Below, in pieces: positions 61,137-64,000 of a stretch of DNA of 64,000 nucleotides. Position 1 is the first letter of the stretch; each line of letters opens with the position of its first letter. The notes below the pieces were generated by a model. It searched no databases and had not been told where the DNA came from. It worked only from the letters and a program-made list of their open reading frames with translations. This stretch comes from Patagioenas fasciata (lineage: Eukaryota > Chordata > Aves > Columbiformes > Columbidae): NCBI RefSeq assembly GCF_037038585.1, contig NC_092520.1, forward strand, positions 59,672,501 to 59,736,500. Direction: 5' to 3'. Both the position numbers and the translations under genes were made by a program.

Positions 61137-61841
61137 GATGCAATCACAGAAACATGGTGGGGTGGCTCTTGTAACTGGAGTGATGCTTTAAATGGCTATA
61201 AACTCTTCAGAAGGGATAGATGAGGAAGCAGAGGAGGTGGGGTATCCATGTATGTCAGGGAGAGTTTTGATTGTCTGGAGCTTGATGAGGGTGATGATAG
61301 GGTTGAGCGTCTATGGGTGAGAATCGAGGGGAAGGGCAACAAGGTGGACATCCTGGTGGGGGTCTGTTACAGACCACCCAAGCAGATTGAAGAGGTAGAT
61401 GAAATATTTTGCAGCCAGCTGGGAGAAGTCTCCCAATTGCTAGCCCTTGTTCTTCTGTGGGACTTCAACTTACCAGATGCCTGCTGAAAGTACAACACAG
61501 CAGAGAAGAAGCAGTTTAAGAGGTTCCTGGGGTGTATGGAAGACAACTTCCAGACACAGCTGGTTAGTGAGCCTACCAGGGAAGAAGCTCCACTGGATCT
61601 GTTGTTTGTAAGTAGAAAACGACTCATGGGCAATGTGTCAGATGGAGGTTTCCTTGGGCACAGTGATCATGAAATAATTGATTTTTCTATTCTTGGAGAG
61701 GTTAGAAGGGTGGTCAGCAGAACTACTACTTTGGAATTCCGAAGAGCAGACTTTAATCTGTTTAGGAGGTTGGTTGGCAGAGTCCCTTGGGAGACAGTCC
61801 TGAAGGAGTCCAGGAAGGCTGGTCTCTCTTCAAGAAGGTAA
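61137..61841 (+). pseudogene. CR1 ORF2 endonuclease domain (AP-endonuclease type)
   Basis: A single frame with two in-frame stops (about 61221 and 61485). Seen in order: ITETWWGG with the catalytic Glu (61149), VCYRPPKQ, WDFNLPD with the catalytic Asp (61461), and GHSDHEI with the catalytic His. These are the core motifs of the apurinic-type endonuclease that nicks target DNA for LINE insertion. After 61800 the frame shifts. Confidence 0.85.
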
Positions 61842-63020
61842 TCTTAGAGGCACGTGAGAAGGCTGTGCCCATGTGTTGGAAGGTGAGCCGGTGGGAAAGA
61901 AGGTCAGTCTGGCTGAATAGAGACCTGCAGCGGGAACTTAGGAATAAAAAGAGAATTTATAACCTTTGGAAGGAGGGGCAGGCTATTCAAGAGGAATACA
62001 AGAATGCTGTGCAGTTTTGCAGGGAGAAAATTAACCAAAGACCAACTAGAGCTAAGCCTAGTTACCAGTCTAAAAGGCAACACGAAATGTTTCTATAAAT
62101 ATATCAGGAACAGAAGAAGGACTAAGGAGAATCTCCATCCCCTGATGGATGTGAGGAGAAACATGGTGACACAAGATGAGGGAAAGGCTGAGGTACTAAA
62201 TTACTTTTTTGCCTCAGTCTTCAAGGGTCATAACAGTTATGTCCCAGATACCCAACCCCCTGAGACAGGGATTGGGAGCAGAATGAAACCCCAGTAATTC
62301 AAGGGGAAATGGTTAGTGATCTACTACACTACTTGGACACCAACAAGTCTATGGGGCACAAATGGGAGACATGTAAGGGTGCTGAGGGAGCTGGTGGAGG
62401 TGATCACTAAGACACTTTCCATTATCTGTCAGTAATCCTGGCTAACTGGGGAGGTTCCTCTTGACTGGAAGTTGGCTAATGTGACACCCATCCACAAGGT
62501 GGGCTGGAAGGAGGATCCGGGGAACTACAGACCTGTCAATCTAACCTTGGTGCTGGGGAAAGTCATGGAACAGATCATCCTGAGTGACATCACATGGCAC
62601 ATGCAAGAAAACCAAGTGGTCGGGCCCAGTCAACATGGGTTTATGAAAGGCCCTGGTTTACCAACCTGATCTCCTTCTGTGACAAGGTGACCTGCCTAGT
62701 AGATGAGGGAAAAGCTGTGGATGTTATATACTTAGACTTCAGTAAAGCCTTTGACACTGTATCCCACAGCATTCTCCTGGAGAAGGCATCAGTTTGTGGC
62801 CTGGATAGGTGTACTCTTTGATGGATAAAGAACTGGCCAGATGGCTGTCATGAGTGGTGTTCCCCAGGGCTCAGTATTGGGGTCCTTTCTGTTTAATCTC
62901 TTTATCAATGATCCGGACAAGGGGATTGAGTGCACCCATAGTAAGTTTGCAGACGACACCAAACTGCGTGGGAGTGTTGATCTGCTGGAGGGTAGTAAGG
63001 CCATACAGAAGGATCTGACA
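61787..63020 (+). pseudogene. CR1 ORF2 linker and reverse transcriptase, frameshifted and truncated
   Basis: The linker region includes WLNRDLQRELRNKKRIYNLW. RT begins with ANVTPIHK and NYRPVNLT, followed by [33 protein letters not shown] and the catalytic FADD (about 62946-62957). The reading frame changes near 61800, 62060, 62660 and 62820. The sequence ends soon after FADD, so the thumb is absent. It is non-functional. Confidence 0.85.
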
Positions 63021-63040
63021 GATGATTCTACGATTCTACT

Positions 63041-64000
63041 CATCCCGGAGAAGGAAGAAATGATTTATTTCATTATGATGTCCATTACCTTCTCTTCATG
63101 TAACTCAATTTGTGCAGGTATATGTGTTTATACAAGATTAGACTGGATATTGATGCTTCAAAAATGACTATGTTTTTGAAAGTTCAATTACATTTTTTGT
63201 TGTTTGTAAATCAGCTACACATTTGGACTTATACACATCACAGGAGTATTTGCAGGGGTGATTACAGAGCACACACCCTAAGAATATAGCACAGAAGACA
63301 AAATATAAATATCCATTGCTAAATACCCAGGACTGAGCATTTCTGGGTTTGTGAACTGTGTTAGGAAGAGAAAGCTTGAATTGTTGACAATTCTATTAGC
63401 AACTTTGATTCACCAAATTCATCCACATGGTGAATACTTTCTAGTTGATTTGTTGCACCTAGGAGTTACACTACAATTCAATGAGTTTTTCATATTTAGC
63501 ACATGGAAGTTGCACACTGAGAATACATTACCAACAGACCTTTTGTATTTACCAGAAATAACTAATACAAGTGACAGCCGTCCAGAAAATGGGAATAATG
63601 TTTTCCATTCCAATGAGTACAACTGCTTGCATGCTTTTTAAGACTGAATTATAAAAACCTACATCTCTTAGTATGCAAAACAAATTAGACACTGTAGGTC
63701 AGATCTTCAGATTGTATAAATCAGTGTAGGCACATCAGCTTTGAAAGAGCTACATGCATTTAAATTAACTAGTGATTCAGCACAAATAAATTGAGTGCAT
63801 ATCAGTGTGTGTATTCATGGTTCTGTAACAGTCTAGCCATGAAAACATATTTACGGAGAATATGAGGTGATATTCATCTACATTCAAGAAACAGACCTGG
63901 ATCAAGATATATCCTCTAGACTGGAATTTTATTTTGTGTGCATTATGAGCAGAGTTTTCCAAAGTGTGACCACCTGCAGTGTGAAGAGTTTCCTTCTGTT
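63041..64000. other. Unannotated end of window
   Basis: No recognised gene or element. The 96-codon frame at 63351-63641 has no recognisable motif. Confidence 0.5.

Larger units (their letters stand above)
59120..63040 (+). mobile_element. Near-full-length CR1 LINE with internal 3' deletion
   Basis: About 3.9 kb of sense CR1: leader, ORF1 remnants, endonuclease and reverse transcriptase through FADD. At about 63020 the RT sequence stops after a GATCTGACAG block and passes straight into ATTCTACGATTCTACT (63025-63040), two copies of the CR1 terminal octamer. The RT thumb and 3' UTR (about 1 kb) are therefore missing inside while both termini are kept. The 5' boundary is approximate. Coding frames are broken in many places. 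Confidence 0.88.

Overview
The window looks like AT-rich, gene-poor nuclear DNA from a bird. The evidence is its repeats: CR1 LINE fragments ending in the avian-type octamer tail (ATTCTGTG repeats), ERVL-type LTRs with the TGTCGTGGTTTAACC-type edge, and a class II (betaretrovirus-like) endogenous provirus. I could not fix the species. I recognise no host protein-coding gene and no tRNA, rRNA or snRNA gene. The window is probably intergenic or lies inside a very long intron. Two weak exon-like stretches (14.36-14.48 kb and 24.85-25.03 kb) are listed with low confidence.

Layout. 1-4.9 kb: no recognised element. 4.9-5.4 kb: solo LTR of the same family as the provirus, with a perfect 6-bp target duplication. 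5.4-15.9 kb: mostly unannotated, with simple repeats and one exon-like stretch. 15.9-23.1 kb: three same-strand CR1 copies of one subfamily (1.26 kb, 87 bp and 0.95 kb). 25.5-26.7 kb: a full-span, dead mariner (Hsmar1-like) with both terminal inverted repeats and TA target duplications. 27.1-33.2 kb: a young provirus of 6,085 bp. 33.6-34.4 and 42.1-42.7 kb: two minus-strand ERVL-type LTRs. 35.3 and 45.5 kb: antisense CR1 reverse-transcriptase fragments. 47.4-48.1 kb: a truncated ERVL-type LTR fused to a CR1 tail. 53.0-54.5 kb: two CR1 fragments, the second split by an LTR remnant. 58.3-58.8 kb: a probable very old antisense CR1/L3-like relic. 59.1-63.04 kb: a nearly 5'-complete CR1 with ORF1 (esterase), endonuclease and reverse transcriptase. 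It has lost its 3' third internally but keeps the terminal octamers.

The provirus is the most informative element. Its two 451-bp LTRs differ at 6 positions and are bounded by the duplication ATACAC. It has a primer-binding site matching initiator-methionine tRNA (with one extra base), a gag with MA-like, PTAP-bearing and proline-rich regions cut off just inside capsid, a pro frame with complete dUTPase and aspartic protease motifs, and a nearly intact pol broken by one TGA at a CpG. Only a transmembrane-tail remnant of env is left before the polypurine tract. It cannot be autonomous. No prokaryote-style system (CRISPR, defence island, operon) is present.
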